Origin: Marinobacter segnicrescens
GTDB lineage: Bacteria > Pseudomonadota > Gammaproteobacteria > Pseudomonadales > Oleiphilaceae
NCBI RefSeq assembly: GCF_900111555.1
Contig: NZ_FOHZ01000008.1
Span: 1 to 64,000, forward strand
Reading direction: 5' to 3'
DNA: 64,000 nucleotides
Position numbers and translations under genes: made by a program. The notes below the pieces were generated by a model, which saw nothing but the letters and a program-made list of their open reading frames with translations, was not told the DNA's origin and ran no database searches. Each line of letters opens with the position of its first letter. The stretch's first letter is position 1. Below are positions 17,672-26,025 of this stretch, in pieces.

Positions 17672-19225
17672 TCAGTCCTGGCCGAGTTCGACCAGGCTGT
17701 GGCCGGTCATCTCTTCGGGCTGTTCCAGGCCCATCAATGTCAGCAGTGAAGGAGCGACATCGCTCAGGGCGCCGTCATCCTTCAGGGACACCCGGCGGTG
17801 CCCGATGTACACCAGTGGCACCGGGCCGACCGTATGGGCAGTGTGCACCTGGCCGGAGGATGGGTCGGTCATCTGCTCACAGTTGCCGTGGTCGGCGGTC
17901 ACCAGGGCTTCGCCGCCTGCTTCGCCGAGGGCCTCGGCGACACGCGCAACGCACTGGTCGACGCATTCAGCGGCCTTGATGGCAGCATCCAGCTTGCCGG
18001 TGTGGCCAACCATGTCACCGTTGGCATAGTTGCAGATCACCAGGTCGTACTTGCCGCTTTTAATGGCTTCAACCAGCCTGTCGGTGACTTCCGGTGCGCT
18101 CATTTCCGGCTGCAGGTCATAGGTGGCCACCTTGGGGGAAGGCACCAGGATCCGGTCTTCTCCCTCGAACGGCGTTTCCAGGCCACCATTGAAGAAAAAG
18201 GTCACATGGGCGTACTTCTCGGTTTCGGCGATGCGCAACTGGGTCTTGCCCAGGGAGGAGGCATATTCACCCAGTCCGTTTTTCAGTTGCTCCGGCGGGT
18301 AGGCGCAGGAGGTTTTGATATCCGCCGCGTACTCGGTGAGCATCACGAAGTCCGCGAGGGCAGGGTGTTTGCGGCGTTCGAAGCCATCAAAATCCTGGTC
18401 GACGAAGGCGCGGGTCATTTCCCGGGCCCGGTCGGCGCGGAAGTTCATGAACAGCACCGCGTCACCATCATTGATGGTGGCGTCCGGTTCATTGTCGCCC
18501 TGAATGCGGGTGGCCTTGACGAATTCATCGTTTTCGCCCCGCTCATAGGCTTCATCAATAGCAGTCAGCGGGTCGGGGGCGATAAATTCAGCCTCACCGA
18601 GAGTCATCAGATTGTAGGCTTCCTCTACCCGGTCCCAGCGATTGTCCCGGTCCATGGCGAAATAGCGTCCGACGATGGAGGCAACCCGGCCAACACCCAG
18701 GGATTTCATCTTCGTCGCGGCTTTCTCCAGGGACGGGCGGGCGCTGCGGGGCGGCATATCGCGACCGTCGAGGAAGGCATGGATATACACCCGCTTTGCA
18801 CCCTTGCTGGCGGCGAGCTCGGCAGCGGCAAGGATGTGGTCCTCATGGGCATGAACACCACCCGGAGACAGCAGGCCCATCAGATGGACGGCTCCATCGT
18901 TGGTAACGGCCCTGTCGATGGCAGCACACAGGGCCGGGTTTTCGTTGAAGGTACCGTCTTCCAGATCCTTGTCGATGCGTGTGAGGCTCTGGTAAACCAC
19001 CCGGCCGGCACCCAGGTTCATATGGCCGACTTCCGAATTGCCCATCTGGCCCTGTGGCAGGCCCACGAACATACCTGAGGTGTTGATCAGGGTTTTGGGC
19101 TGTTCTGCCCAGACCTTGTCCCAGAACGGGGTGTTGGCCAGGCTGATGGCGTTGTCCTCGGCGGGGTCACGGTGGCCCCAGCCGTCCAGTATGATCAGTG
19201 CCGTCGTCTTGCGAGTGCTGGTCAT
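17672..19225 (-). CDS. gpmI: 2,3-bisphosphoglycerate-independent phosphoglycerate mutase
   Basis: A 517-residue manganese-dependent mutase of glycolysis and gluconeogenesis. The alkaline-phosphatase-fold metal sites are visible: ILDGWGHRD (D14), the phosphorylated S64 in [11 protein letters not shown], the HEDHILA region, [10 protein letters not shown], and [11 protein letters not shown] near the C-terminus. Full length for the family. First gene of the gpmI-envC-ctpA-yibQ set, divergent from yibN. Confidence 0.97.
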   Translation of the reverse strand: MTSTRKTTALIILDGWGHRDPAEDNAISLANTPFWDKVWAEQPKTLINTSGMFVGLPQGQMGNSEVGHMNLGAGRVVYQSLTRIDKDLEDGTFNENPALCAAIDRAVTNDGAVHLMGLLSPGGVHAHEDHILAAAELAASKGAKRVYIHAFLDGRDMPPRSARPSLEKAATKMKSLGVGRVASIVGRYFAMDRDNRWDRVEEAYNLMTLGEAEFIAPDPLTAIDEAYERGENDEFVKATRIQGDNEPDATINDGDAVLFMNFRADRAREMTRAFVDQDFDGFERRKHPALADFVMLTEYAADIKTSCAYPPEQLKNGLGEYASSLGKTQLRIAETEKYAHVTFFFNGGLETPFEGEDRILVPSPKVATYDLQPEMSAPEVTDRLVEAIKSGKYDLVICNYANGDMVGHTGKLDAAIKAAECVDQCVARVAEALGEAGGEALVTADHGNCEQMTDPSSGQVHTAHTVGPVPLVYIGHRRVSLKDDGALSDVAPSLLTLMGLEQPEEMTGHSLVELGQD

Positions 19226-19416
19226 TACTCAATCCGGTGTGGTTGTGGAGGGCCGGCCGCGGGCTCCGAGCACGCTCGGGAACCGGCTCCGGGGCCTCCG
19301 GGGAATTTGAGGGTGAATTCTAACCCGAATCCGGTGTTCCGGGCTATGGAAGCCGCCTTCTGTCCCCGGCAGAGGGTGTGTATAATCCGGCCAAATTATT
19401 CTTTCGGGACAGGTTC

Positions 19417-19833
19417 ATGGAACGGTTGTTTGAGTTCGTCGTAAATCATTACATTCTGGTATCCATCTTTGTGGCCCTGCTGCTGGCACTCTTCTTTGTA
19501 GAAAGCCGTCGTGGTGGCAAGAAGGTATCAGCGCAGCAAGCTGTGAACCTGATCAATCGCGATGAAGCCGTGGTGGTGGACATTCGCGACCGCAAGGAAT
19601 TCAATGAGGGGCGCATTACCGGCTCCATCCATATCCCCCTGAACGCCATCAAGGACCGTGCCGGGGAATTGAAGAAGCACCAGGCCAAGACCGTGATCGT
19701 GGTGGACAAGATGGGCCAGCACGCCGCCATGGCAGTAAAGCAGCTTAACGCCGAAGGCTACGACAATGTGGTACGGCTCAGTGGCGGCATCGGCGACTGG
19801 AAGGCGTCCAACCTTCCCCTGGTAAAGAAATAA
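19417..19833 (+). CDS. yibN: Rhodanese-fold membrane protein (YibN), catalytic Cys replaced
   Basis: A 138-residue protein with one N-terminal membrane segment (about 10-28) and a cytoplasmic rhodanese domain (AVNLINRDEAVVVDIRDRKEF, GSIHIPLNAI, GGIGDWKASNLPLV). In E. coli YibN the active-site loop reads VVCANG; here it is VVDKMG, with Asp97 where the sulfur-carrying Cys should be. It is therefore probably not a sulfurtransferase. A longer start at 19378 would overlap a TATAAT sequence, so I take the ATG at 19417. secB follows 32 bases later. Confidence 0.9.
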   Translation: MERLFEFVVNHYILVSIFVALLLALFFVESRRGGKKVSAQQAVNLINRDEAVVVDIRDRKEFNEGRITGSIHIPLNAIKDRAGELKKHQAKTVIVVDKMGQHAAMAVKQLNAEGYDNVVRLSGGIGDWKASNLPLVKK

Positions 19834-19865
19834 TAACCGAACGCACAAGCAAATAAGGAAAGATC

Positions 19866-20390
19866 ATGGCTGAGAACGATCAGCAGGCTGCCGGCGGCAG
19901 CAACGAAAACGCCAACCAGAACCAGCCCCAGTTCGCATTGCAGCGCATTTACGTGAAGGACCTGTCCTTCGAGTCTCCCAATGCGCCGGACGTTTTCCAG
20001 CAGCAGTGGAAGCCGTCCGTGAACATGGACCTGAACACCTCCCATAAAAAGGTGAGCGACACCCAGTACGAAGTGGTGTTGTCTATTACCATCACCGCCA
20101 AGGTGGAAGACAAGGTGGCCTACCTGGTGGAAATCCAGCAAGCAGGTGTGTTCCTGCTCAACGGTTTCCCCGAGCAGCAGGTACCGCCCATGCTGGGCGC
20201 CTATTGCCCGAACCTGCTGTTCCCCTATGCCCGTGAGACCATCGACAACGTGGTCAACAAGGGCAGCTTCCCGGCCTTGATGCTGGCGCCGGTGAACTTC
20301 GACGCTATCTTCGCCCAGGCGGTGAAGCGCAAGCAGGAAGAGCAGAAGCAGCAGGGTGAGGCCTCGGCCGAGGGTCAGCAGACCCACTGA
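19866..20390 (+). CDS. secB: Protein-export chaperone SecB
   Basis: A 174-residue tetrameric chaperone that keeps preproteins unfolded and hands them to SecA. Family core: FALQRIYVKDLSFESPNAPDVF, YEVVLSITITAKVEDKVAYLVE and YCPNLLFPYARETIDNVV. N- and C-terminal tails are rich in Gln, Asn and Glu. AAGGAA precedes the ATG. In E. coli yibN and secB are also close, with grxC between; grxC is absent here. Confidence 0.97.
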   Translation: MAENDQQAAGGSNENANQNQPQFALQRIYVKDLSFESPNAPDVFQQQWKPSVNMDLNTSHKKVSDTQYEVVLSITITAKVEDKVAYLVEIQQAGVFLLNGFPEQQVPPMLGAYCPNLLFPYARETIDNVVNKGSFPALMLAPVNFDAIFAQAVKRKQEEQKQQGEASAEGQQTH

Positions 20391-20410
20391 GACACCTGCC
20401 TTCAGGCCAC

Positions 20411-20442
20411 AAAAAAACCGGCTCATTGCGGCCGGTTTTTTT
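20411..20442. terminator. Bidirectional terminator between secB and trmL
   Basis: A 12-bp stem (20411-20422 with 20431-20442, loop of 8) beginning with seven A and ending with seven T, so it can act on both convergent transcripts. Confidence 0.9.
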
Positions 20443-20461
20443 GTGGGTGCCTGGTTTACTG

Positions 20462-20926
20462 TTAGCTTGCGCCTTCAAAACCCAATTGGCGCCAGGCTTC
20501 GTAGAGCACCACGGCGGCTGCGTTGGAGAGGTTCAGGCTGCGGCTGTGAGGCAACATTGGAATGCGTAGCCTACGCTCGGCTGGCAGGCCATCGCGCACA
20601 TCCTCCGGCAAGCCCCGGGTCTCCGGGCCGAACATCAGGTAATCCCCTGCCTCGAAGCGGACCTGGTGATAGGGCTGGCTGCCCTTGGTGGTCAGCCCGA
20701 ATAGCCGCCCAGGACGCTCGCTCTCCAGAAACGCCTGGTAGCCGGGGTGCACTTCAACGCTGGCGTATTCACTGTAATCCAGTCCGGCCCGGCGCATCTG
20801 CTTGTCTTCCAGGGTAAACCCCAGGGGTTCAATCAGGTGCAGCCGGCAGCCAGTATTGGCGCAGAGCCGGATGATATTGCCCGTGTTGGGTGGTATCTCC
20901 GGCTCGTAGAGCACGATGTTGAGCAC
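20462..20926 (-). CDS. trmL: tRNA (cytidine(34)-2'-O)-methyltransferase TrmL
   Basis: A 154-residue SPOUT enzyme that methylates the wobble ribose of tRNA-Leu species. Motifs: [21 protein letters not shown] (motif 1), [15 protein letters not shown] (motif 2) and [24 protein letters not shown] (motif 3, the trefoil knot). Length matches minimal TrmL. It lies nine bases downstream of the thiolase gene on the same strand and is probably read with it. Confidence 0.95.
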   Translation of the reverse strand: MLNIVLYEPEIPPNTGNIIRLCANTGCRLHLIEPLGFTLEDKQMRRAGLDYSEYASVEVHPGYQAFLESERPGRLFGLTTKGSQPYHQVRFEAGDYLMFGPETRGLPEDVRDGLPAERRLRIPMLPHSRSLNLSNAAAVVLYEAWRQLGFEGAS

Positions 20927-20934
20927 TGCGGTGA

Positions 20935-22113
20935 TCAGCGCTCGACGGCCAGGGCCACGCCCATACCACCACCAATGCAGAGGGTGGCCAGGCCTTTCTT
21001 CACATCACGACGCTGCATTTCGTGCAGCAGGGTAACCAGGATACGACAGCCAGACGCACCGATGGGGTGGCCCAGGGCAATGGCTCCCCCGTTGACGTTT
21101 ACTTTGCCGGTGTCCCAGCCCAGGTCACGGTTCACGGAAATGGCCTGGGCGGCAAAGGCCTCGTTGGCCTCGATGAGGTCCAGGTCATCCACGGTCCAGC
21201 CCGCACGCTGGAGACAACGCTGGCTGGCGGGAATCGGACCGGTGCCCATGATCGTGGGGTCGACACCGGCATTGGCGTAGCCCTTGATGGTCGCCAGCGG
21301 AGTCAAACCCAGTTCTTTCGCCTTGGCAGCACTGCAAACCAGCACGGCTGCAGCGCCATCGTTCAGGGATGAGGCGTTACCTGCAGTTACGGTGCCGTCC
21401 TTCTTGAACGCGGGTTTGAGCTTGCCCAGTCCTTCAGCGGTGGTGCCGTCCCGGGGGCCTTCATCCTGGTCGACGACGACCGGGTCACCCTTACGCTGGG
21501 GGATGGAGACCGGGACAATCTGGCTATCAAACAGCCCCTCGGCCCGCGCGGCAGCGGCTTTCTGCTGGGAAGCGGCGGCGAATTCGTCCTGCTCTTCCCG
21601 GCTGATGCCGTATTTCTCGACAATGTTCTCGGCCGTAACCCCCATGTGGTAATCGTTAAAGGCATCCCACAGGCCATCGTTGATCATGGTGTCGATCATG
21701 GTCCAGTTACCCATGCGCTGGCCGTTACGGCTGTTGGGCACCACGTGGGGCGACTGGCTCATGCTTTCCTGCCCGCCAGCGAGGATCATGTCCGCATCAC
21801 CGCACTGGATGGCCTGAACGGCCATGTGAACGGCCTTGAGGCCGGACCCGCAGACTTTGTTGATGGTCATGGCCGGAACGGAGGCGGGAATGCCGGCATT
21901 GATGGCGGCCTGGCGAGCCGGGTTCTGGCCACAGCCAGCGGTCAGTACCTGGCCAAGAATAACTTCATTGATCTGGTCGCCGGCTACGCCGGTCTCTTCC
22001 AGCAGGGCCTTGATAACGGCGGTACCCAGCAGGTCCGCTTTCAGGCTGGAAAGTGAGCCACCGAAGGTGCCGATGGCGGTGCGTTTTGCGGCTGCTATGA
22101 CTACGTCTTGCAT
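20935..22113 (-). CDS. Acetyl-CoA C-acetyltransferase (thiolase)
   Basis: A 392-residue biosynthetic-type thiolase (AtoB/PhaA group) that interconverts two acetyl-CoA and acetoacetyl-CoA. Nucleophile C88 ([13 protein letters not shown]), H349 (GHPIGASG) and C379 ([10 protein letters not shown]) complete the active site. Possible pathways are polyhydroxyalkanoate synthesis and short-chain fatty acid or ketone metabolism; no neighbouring gene decides this. Two three-way-junction repeats lie upstream. Confidence 0.95.
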   Translation of the reverse strand: MQDVVIAAAKRTAIGTFGGSLSSLKADLLGTAVIKALLEETGVAGDQINEVILGQVLTAGCGQNPARQAAINAGIPASVPAMTINKVCGSGLKAVHMAVQAIQCGDADMILAGGQESMSQSPHVVPNSRNGQRMGNWTMIDTMINDGLWDAFNDYHMGVTAENIVEKYGISREEQDEFAAASQQKAAAARAEGLFDSQIVPVSIPQRKGDPVVVDQDEGPRDGTTAEGLGKLKPAFKKDGTVTAGNASSLNDGAAAVLVCSAAKAKELGLTPLATIKGYANAGVDPTIMGTGPIPASQRCLQRAGWTVDDLDLIEANEAFAAQAISVNRDLGWDTGKVNVNGGAIALGHPIGASGCRILVTLLHEMQRRDVKKGLATLCIGGGMGVALAVER

Positions 22114-22178
22114 TTTGGGGGTATCTCCGTTTTTGGGTTCTTTCCCCCCAAGACTGCTGGGGCCTGGGGGCGCGGCAC
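22114..22178. other. Start of a 540-base gene-free stretch upstream of the thiolase
   Basis: The gap 22114-22655 between the thiolase start and the cca end holds two three-way-junction repeats (B and C, in opposite orientation) and a 195-base spacer (22276-22470) in which I see no gene. The thiolase promoter should lie near here, but I cannot name its elements. Confidence 0.5.
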
Positions 22179-22275
22179 CCGGCAGGGGGCCTTTCTCCGC
22201 TGCAATTCACGGTACGTCCTGTACCGACCTTGCACCGGGCCATCCATGGCCCTGCTCCGAAAGGCCCCCTGCCGG
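22179..22275 (-). repeat. Three-way-junction repeat, copy B
   Basis: A perfect 17-bp outer stem (22179-22195 with 22259-22275). Read on the minus strand the core has hairpin 1 (GGGCCA-TGGA-TGGCCC), a linker with GTGCAAGG, hairpin 2 (GGTAC-AGGAC-GTACC) and the tail GTGAATTGCAGCGG. The core closely matches copies C and D, while the outer arms are unrelated in sequence to theirs. Confidence 0.85.
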
Positions 22276-22470
22276 ATACCGTCAGAAGTTGGCTGCTATT
22301 CGCAAACAAGAAGGGTGATTCTATCCGAATTGACCCACTGGTCCCAATGGGAAGCTGATTCTGAAAAAGGGGAAGCTCGACATTTATCCAGCGGCGTTTG
22401 GAGGAACTCCTTGAATTGCGGCATGAGAGTGACCGGAGAATAGAGTGGCGGATACCCGAAGGTCAGTAAG

Positions 22471-22580
22471 AGGGATTGGGTGGTTGGCTTTTCGTAACAG
22501 CGCCAGGGATGGCGCGGAGCAAGGCCGGCCCAGGGATGGGCCGTGAATTGCGGTGGAGAAAAGCCAACCACCCAAGCCCT
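22471..22580 (+). repeat. Three-way-junction repeat, copy C
   Basis: A 23-bp outer stem with one mismatch (22471-22493 with 22558-22580). The core has hairpin 1 (GCGCCA-GGGA-TGGCGC), linker GAGCAAGG, hairpin 2 (GGCCCA-GGGA-TGGGCC) and tail GTGAATTGCGGTGG. It lies about 195 bases from copy B in inverted orientation, so the two form a paired unit. Confidence 0.85.
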
Positions 22581-22655
22581 CCTGCCCCCAAACTCACAGG
22601 CTTGGAAGTAACCAGCAACCCATGCCCCACCAACACCCAGCAGGCTGGAAAAGCA

Positions 22656-23759
22656 TTACTCAAGACTTTGGCCAATCACCCGAAGCCGCTCCCGCCCAAT
22701 AGCCTCACCAAGCTCCTTACCCTTGAACCCCTTCGCCATCAAAGACCGGGCATCCACTGCACGGGCATCGTCCAAAGCTCGTTCCAGTGTCTGGCTAACC
22801 TCGGTTCCCGGCCCATCTGGCAGACAGGTCAGGGTTTGCAGCAGCAGGCCAAACCTTTCAGGCCGTCGCCACGCATCCGCATGGTTAAACAGCTCCAGTA
22901 CCCGTTCAGCTGACAACGAGTGCTCACTGAAAAAAGGCGCTAACTCAACCACCAGCCGCGCCAGGTCCCGGCAATCATTGGGCGCCTTCAGCGCTGCGGC
23001 CCGTTTCGATGCCTCAGCCGGTGAGAGGGGGTGGAGCAGGGCGGCAAAACGGCACTCTGTGGCCAGCTCCTTTTCAGCAGTAGCGGCCAGGGCCGCCATG
23101 GCCTTGCCGAAGGCCTCCTCGTCTCCCGCCAGTTCCGGCATGAGGATGCTGAGGGCCCCGGTTTCCCTGAGTACCTCGAAGAACGTCACAGGGGTGACCT
23201 CATGCAGCGCCCGCTGGACCTCCTGCCACACCCGCTCCGGAACCAGGTGCCCTACCTCCCCGTCGGTAACCATCTGCTGCATCAGGGTCATGGTTTCATC
23301 GGCCACCCGGAAACCCAGGTGATGAAATCTGGCCGCGAAACGGGCGGTTCTTAGTATGCGTAAAGGGTCTTCGGAGAAGGCGTCGGAAACATGCCTAAGT
23401 TTACGGCTTTCCAGATCGTTCCGGCCGCCAAAAGGATCCACCAGGGAGCCATCTTCCGCCTGCGCCATGGCATTGATGGTCAGGTCCCGGCGCTTGAGGT
23501 CCTGCTCCAGGGTAACGTCCGGTGCGCTGTACACCGTAAAACCGTGGTAGCCATGGCCCTGTTTGCGCTCGGTGCGGGCCAGGGCATACTCCTCCCGGGT
23601 TTCCGGGTGCAGGAAAACCGGAAAGTCAGCGCCCACCTGCTTGTAGCCCTTCGCAAGCATCTCGTCGGGCGTGGCACCAACCACCACCCAGTCCCGGTCC
23701 TTGACCGGTATGCCGAGCAATTCGTCCCGGACCGCACCGCCAACCAGATAGATTCTCAT
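22656..23759 (-). CDS. cca: CCA tRNA nucleotidyltransferase
   Basis: A 367-residue class II enzyme that adds or repairs the CCA end of tRNA. The nucleotidyltransferase head is clear: YLVGGAVRDELLGIPVKDRDWVVVG, RRDLTINAMAQ and the B/B motif DPLRILRTARFAARF. It is shorter than E. coli Cca (about 412), and I see no obvious HD phosphohydrolase motif in the C-terminal third. A 432-residue reading exists, but homology starts at the ATG at 23759, with GAGG ten bases upstream. Confidence 0.95.
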   Translation of the reverse strand: MRIYLVGGAVRDELLGIPVKDRDWVVVGATPDEMLAKGYKQVGADFPVFLHPETREEYALARTERKQGHGYHGFTVYSAPDVTLEQDLKRRDLTINAMAQAEDGSLVDPFGGRNDLESRKLRHVSDAFSEDPLRILRTARFAARFHHLGFRVADETMTLMQQMVTDGEVGHLVPERVWQEVQRALHEVTPVTFFEVLRETGALSILMPELAGDEEAFGKAMAALAATAEKELATECRFAALLHPLSPAEASKRAAALKAPNDCRDLARLVVELAPFFSEHSLSAERVLELFNHADAWRRPERFGLLLQTLTCLPDGPGTEVSQTLERALDDARAVDARSLMAKGFKGKELGEAIGRERLRVIGQSLE

Positions 23760-23996
23760 GGGACCAGGTCCTCGCTGTCTTGGGTCATCAGTGCGGGGAT
23801 TATGAAGCCGTGTCGGGTAACAGGCAAAACTGCGGGGCAAGCGTGTAGTCCAGGGGGGCGGCCAGTCTTTGCCGCTGTCGTCGCTGAATGCCTGCAGCCT
23901 TCTGGAAAGTATAATCAAATCAATATTCTGAAAAAGTTGGAACAGATCTTTCATAACCCCCTGAAAGCATCTGGCAGTTTAACCGGAGTCTTGTTC

Positions 23997-24533
23997 ATGA
24001 AATCAGTGTTAATGGCCGTCGTCGGCTTGATCGTGCTGAGCGGCTGCATGCATGGCGGCTATTATCATTCAGGAAGCGAGGATGATAGCCGCTTTGACCC
24101 AATTGTGGTCCGGGTCAGCGGGTTCGGCACCTATGAAGACGCAACCAGTGACCGGCTAAATACCCGCAAGCGCCTGATGGCTCGACGGGCCTCTCAGCTC
24201 GATGCCTATCGCAACCTGGCGGAGCGGGTATACGGCACGGTGGTGTACGGTAACTCCACGGTCAGCGATTTTGTGGCTCGCAACGACATGTTCCGTACCT
24301 ATGTGGACACCTACCTCCGTGGGGCCAAGCTGGTTTCGGTCAACGAGCACAGCGACGGTGTTGTGGAAACCGTTATGGAGCTCAAACTGGAGCGCCGTTT
24401 CCGCGAATGCGTTGCCAGGGTGAGTGACCGTAACGTGGCACGGGTGTGCCCGGTGCCCATGCCGCGGGGCAATGATGCCCTCGGTGACGTGGTCAGCCAG
24501 GAAGGCACGGACTCTCTCTACTACCTGGATTGA
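23997..24533 (+). CDS. flgP: Outer-membrane lipoprotein FlgP (LPP20 family)
   Basis: A 178-residue lipoprotein: signal peptide with lipobox LSGC (Cys near residue 16), then an LPP20-type domain (KRLMARRASQLDAYRNLAERVYG, FVARNDMFRTYVDTYLRGA, VVETVMELKLERRF). In Vibrio, FlgP is a flagellar outer-membrane component needed for motility. Pairing with flgT supports this. The open frame extends far upstream, but the ATG at 23997 begins the signal peptide. Confidence 0.85.
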   Translation: MKSVLMAVVGLIVLSGCMHGGYYHSGSEDDSRFDPIVVRVSGFGTYEDATSDRLNTRKRLMARRASQLDAYRNLAERVYGTVVYGNSTVSDFVARNDMFRTYVDTYLRGAKLVSVNEHSDGVVETVMELKLERRFRECVARVSDRNVARVCPVPMPRGNDALGDVVSQEGTDSLYYLD

Positions 24534-24538
24534 CCGCC

Positions 24539-25750
24539 ATGACCTTAACCGCATCCCTGCGCAGCTTGCTGGCAACCCTGCTACTTCTCACTCCCGTGGT
24601 GCCGGCCAGCGCGGTTGTCCTTGAGGGAACCGGTATCGCCACCATTCGTGGCGGCGACATGGACACCGCCAGGGAAGAGGCCCACAAGGCTGCCCTGCGA
24701 GATGTTGCGCTGCAGTATGACGCCCGCATTCGCAGCGAGGACACCGTAGAAGAGGGAAGGATCACCAATTCACGGCTTACCGTGGCGTCCAGCGCCCGGG
24801 CCCGTAATGTGCGTGTCATTGACGAACGCCAGGTTGGCAACGCCCTGCGTATAACCCTGAAAGCGGAAGTGTCCGAAGACGCCGGTAACTGCCACGTAGG
24901 CGAAGCCGCCAGCCTGAAGAAAAGGGTGGCAGTCACCGGCTTTACCGTCCAGCACCCGGACCAGACCCGCCACGGTCGCCTCGACGATGCCGGCGAAGTC
25001 TTGCCGCAAATGATACAGGCCCGCCTGCAGGCGCAGGGCAACCTCCAGGTGCTCAAGGCCGCCACTACCCAGCTATACCCGGACGTCACCAACGCCCCGA
25101 CAGCCCGTCAGTTCGACAACCGACTCACCAACGTCACCCAGGTGGCCCGGGAGCTGGGTGCACAGTTTGTGGTGGCAGGGGTGATTCGTGATATCGGCGT
25201 GGAAGCCCCGGAGGCCTGGGGCAGCTCCGTGTTGCACAAAATTGGCAGAAGCCTCAGCCCAAGCAGCCGCGACCGGAGATTCATAGCAGACCTGATGATC
25301 TTCGACGGGTTCAGCGGCTCACCGGTCTACCAGAAGCGCTATGACACAAGTGGCCAGTGGAATGCCGGGGTCGGGGAGTCCGTCGGCTTCGGTTCCATCG
25401 GTTTCCTGAATACCGGCTATGGAGAGGCCGTTGGTGGCCTGGTGGATCAGATGCGGGACGACATACAGAACGCCCTGTCCTGCCAGCCCTTCATGACCCG
25501 CATTACCCGCGTTGATGGCACCAGGGTCACCATGGAATCCGGTGCCACCTCAGGCCTGCGCCCGGGAGACACCCTGGCGCTCTACCGCAGCTCCACACAT
25601 TTCGACAGCCTGGGCGCCACCCCCGAACTCAAGGATGCTGACATCGAAGTCACCCTCGACAGCGTCTTCCCCGAATACGCCAATGGTCTCATTCCCCAAT
25701 ACGGCGCCCTGGAAAACATCCAGCGGGGCGATATCGCGATTATCTGGTAG
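24539..25750 (+). CDS. flgT: Flagellar assembly protein FlgT
   Basis: A 403-residue exported protein (signal peptide LRSLLATLLLLTPVVPASA). The N-terminal domain (about 28-115) carries EEAHKAALRDVALQYDARI; the central part has LPQMIQARLQAQG and LGAQFVVAGVIRDIG; the C-terminal part has TSGLRPGDTLALYR. In Vibrio, FlgT builds the H ring of the basal body and stabilises sodium-driven motors, which fits the PomA-type stator gene at 36 kb. The ATG at 24539 is five bases after the flgP stop. A TTG at 24530 is an alternative. Confidence 0.85.
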   Translation: MTLTASLRSLLATLLLLTPVVPASAVVLEGTGIATIRGGDMDTAREEAHKAALRDVALQYDARIRSEDTVEEGRITNSRLTVASSARARNVRVIDERQVGNALRITLKAEVSEDAGNCHVGEAASLKKRVAVTGFTVQHPDQTRHGRLDDAGEVLPQMIQARLQAQGNLQVLKAATTQLYPDVTNAPTARQFDNRLTNVTQVARELGAQFVVAGVIRDIGVEAPEAWGSSVLHKIGRSLSPSSRDRRFIADLMIFDGFSGSPVYQKRYDTSGQWNAGVGESVGFGSIGFLNTGYGEAVGGLVDQMRDDIQNALSCQPFMTRITRVDGTRVTMESGATSGLRPGDTLALYRSSTHFDSLGATPELKDADIEVTLDSVFPEYANGLIPQYGALENIQRGDIAIIW

Positions 25751-25851
25751 AGCAACCAAAGGGGGCAGCTCAACGGAGCCCAACACACCCAGGGGTCCTG
25801 GAAAAGGTGTGACCACACATCTGCTGTTCCGGACCTGACCAAAGTCTGGGG

Positions 25852-25966
25852 CGTCACGGGGGTGGGGAGGTCTTTCAGAGCAGGGCCAGGGATGGCCCGG
25901 TAGCAAGGCCGGTCCACGGACGGGCCGTGAATTGCGGCGGCGAAAGACCTCCCCACCCCCGGGACG
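25852..25966 (+). repeat. Three-way-junction repeat, copy D
   Basis: A 20-bp perfect outer stem (25857-25876 with 25942-25961), extended by several more pairs after one mismatch. The core has hairpin 1 (GGGCCA-GGGA-TGGCCC), linker GTAGCAAGG, hairpin 2 (GGTCC-ACGGAC-GGGCC) and tail GTGAATTGCGGCGG. It lies between the convergent flgT and lon genes and could also end transcription from either side. Confidence 0.85.
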
Positions 25967-26025
25967 TCTTGCCGCTCAGTCTCAGGCCAACTTACTCCAC
26001 CCACAGCGCAACCCAACGACACGCC

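Noticed and set aside
17798..19078. 426-residue open frame antisense to gpmI
   Set aside because: Codon-position shadow; gpmI on the other strand has all catalytic motifs.
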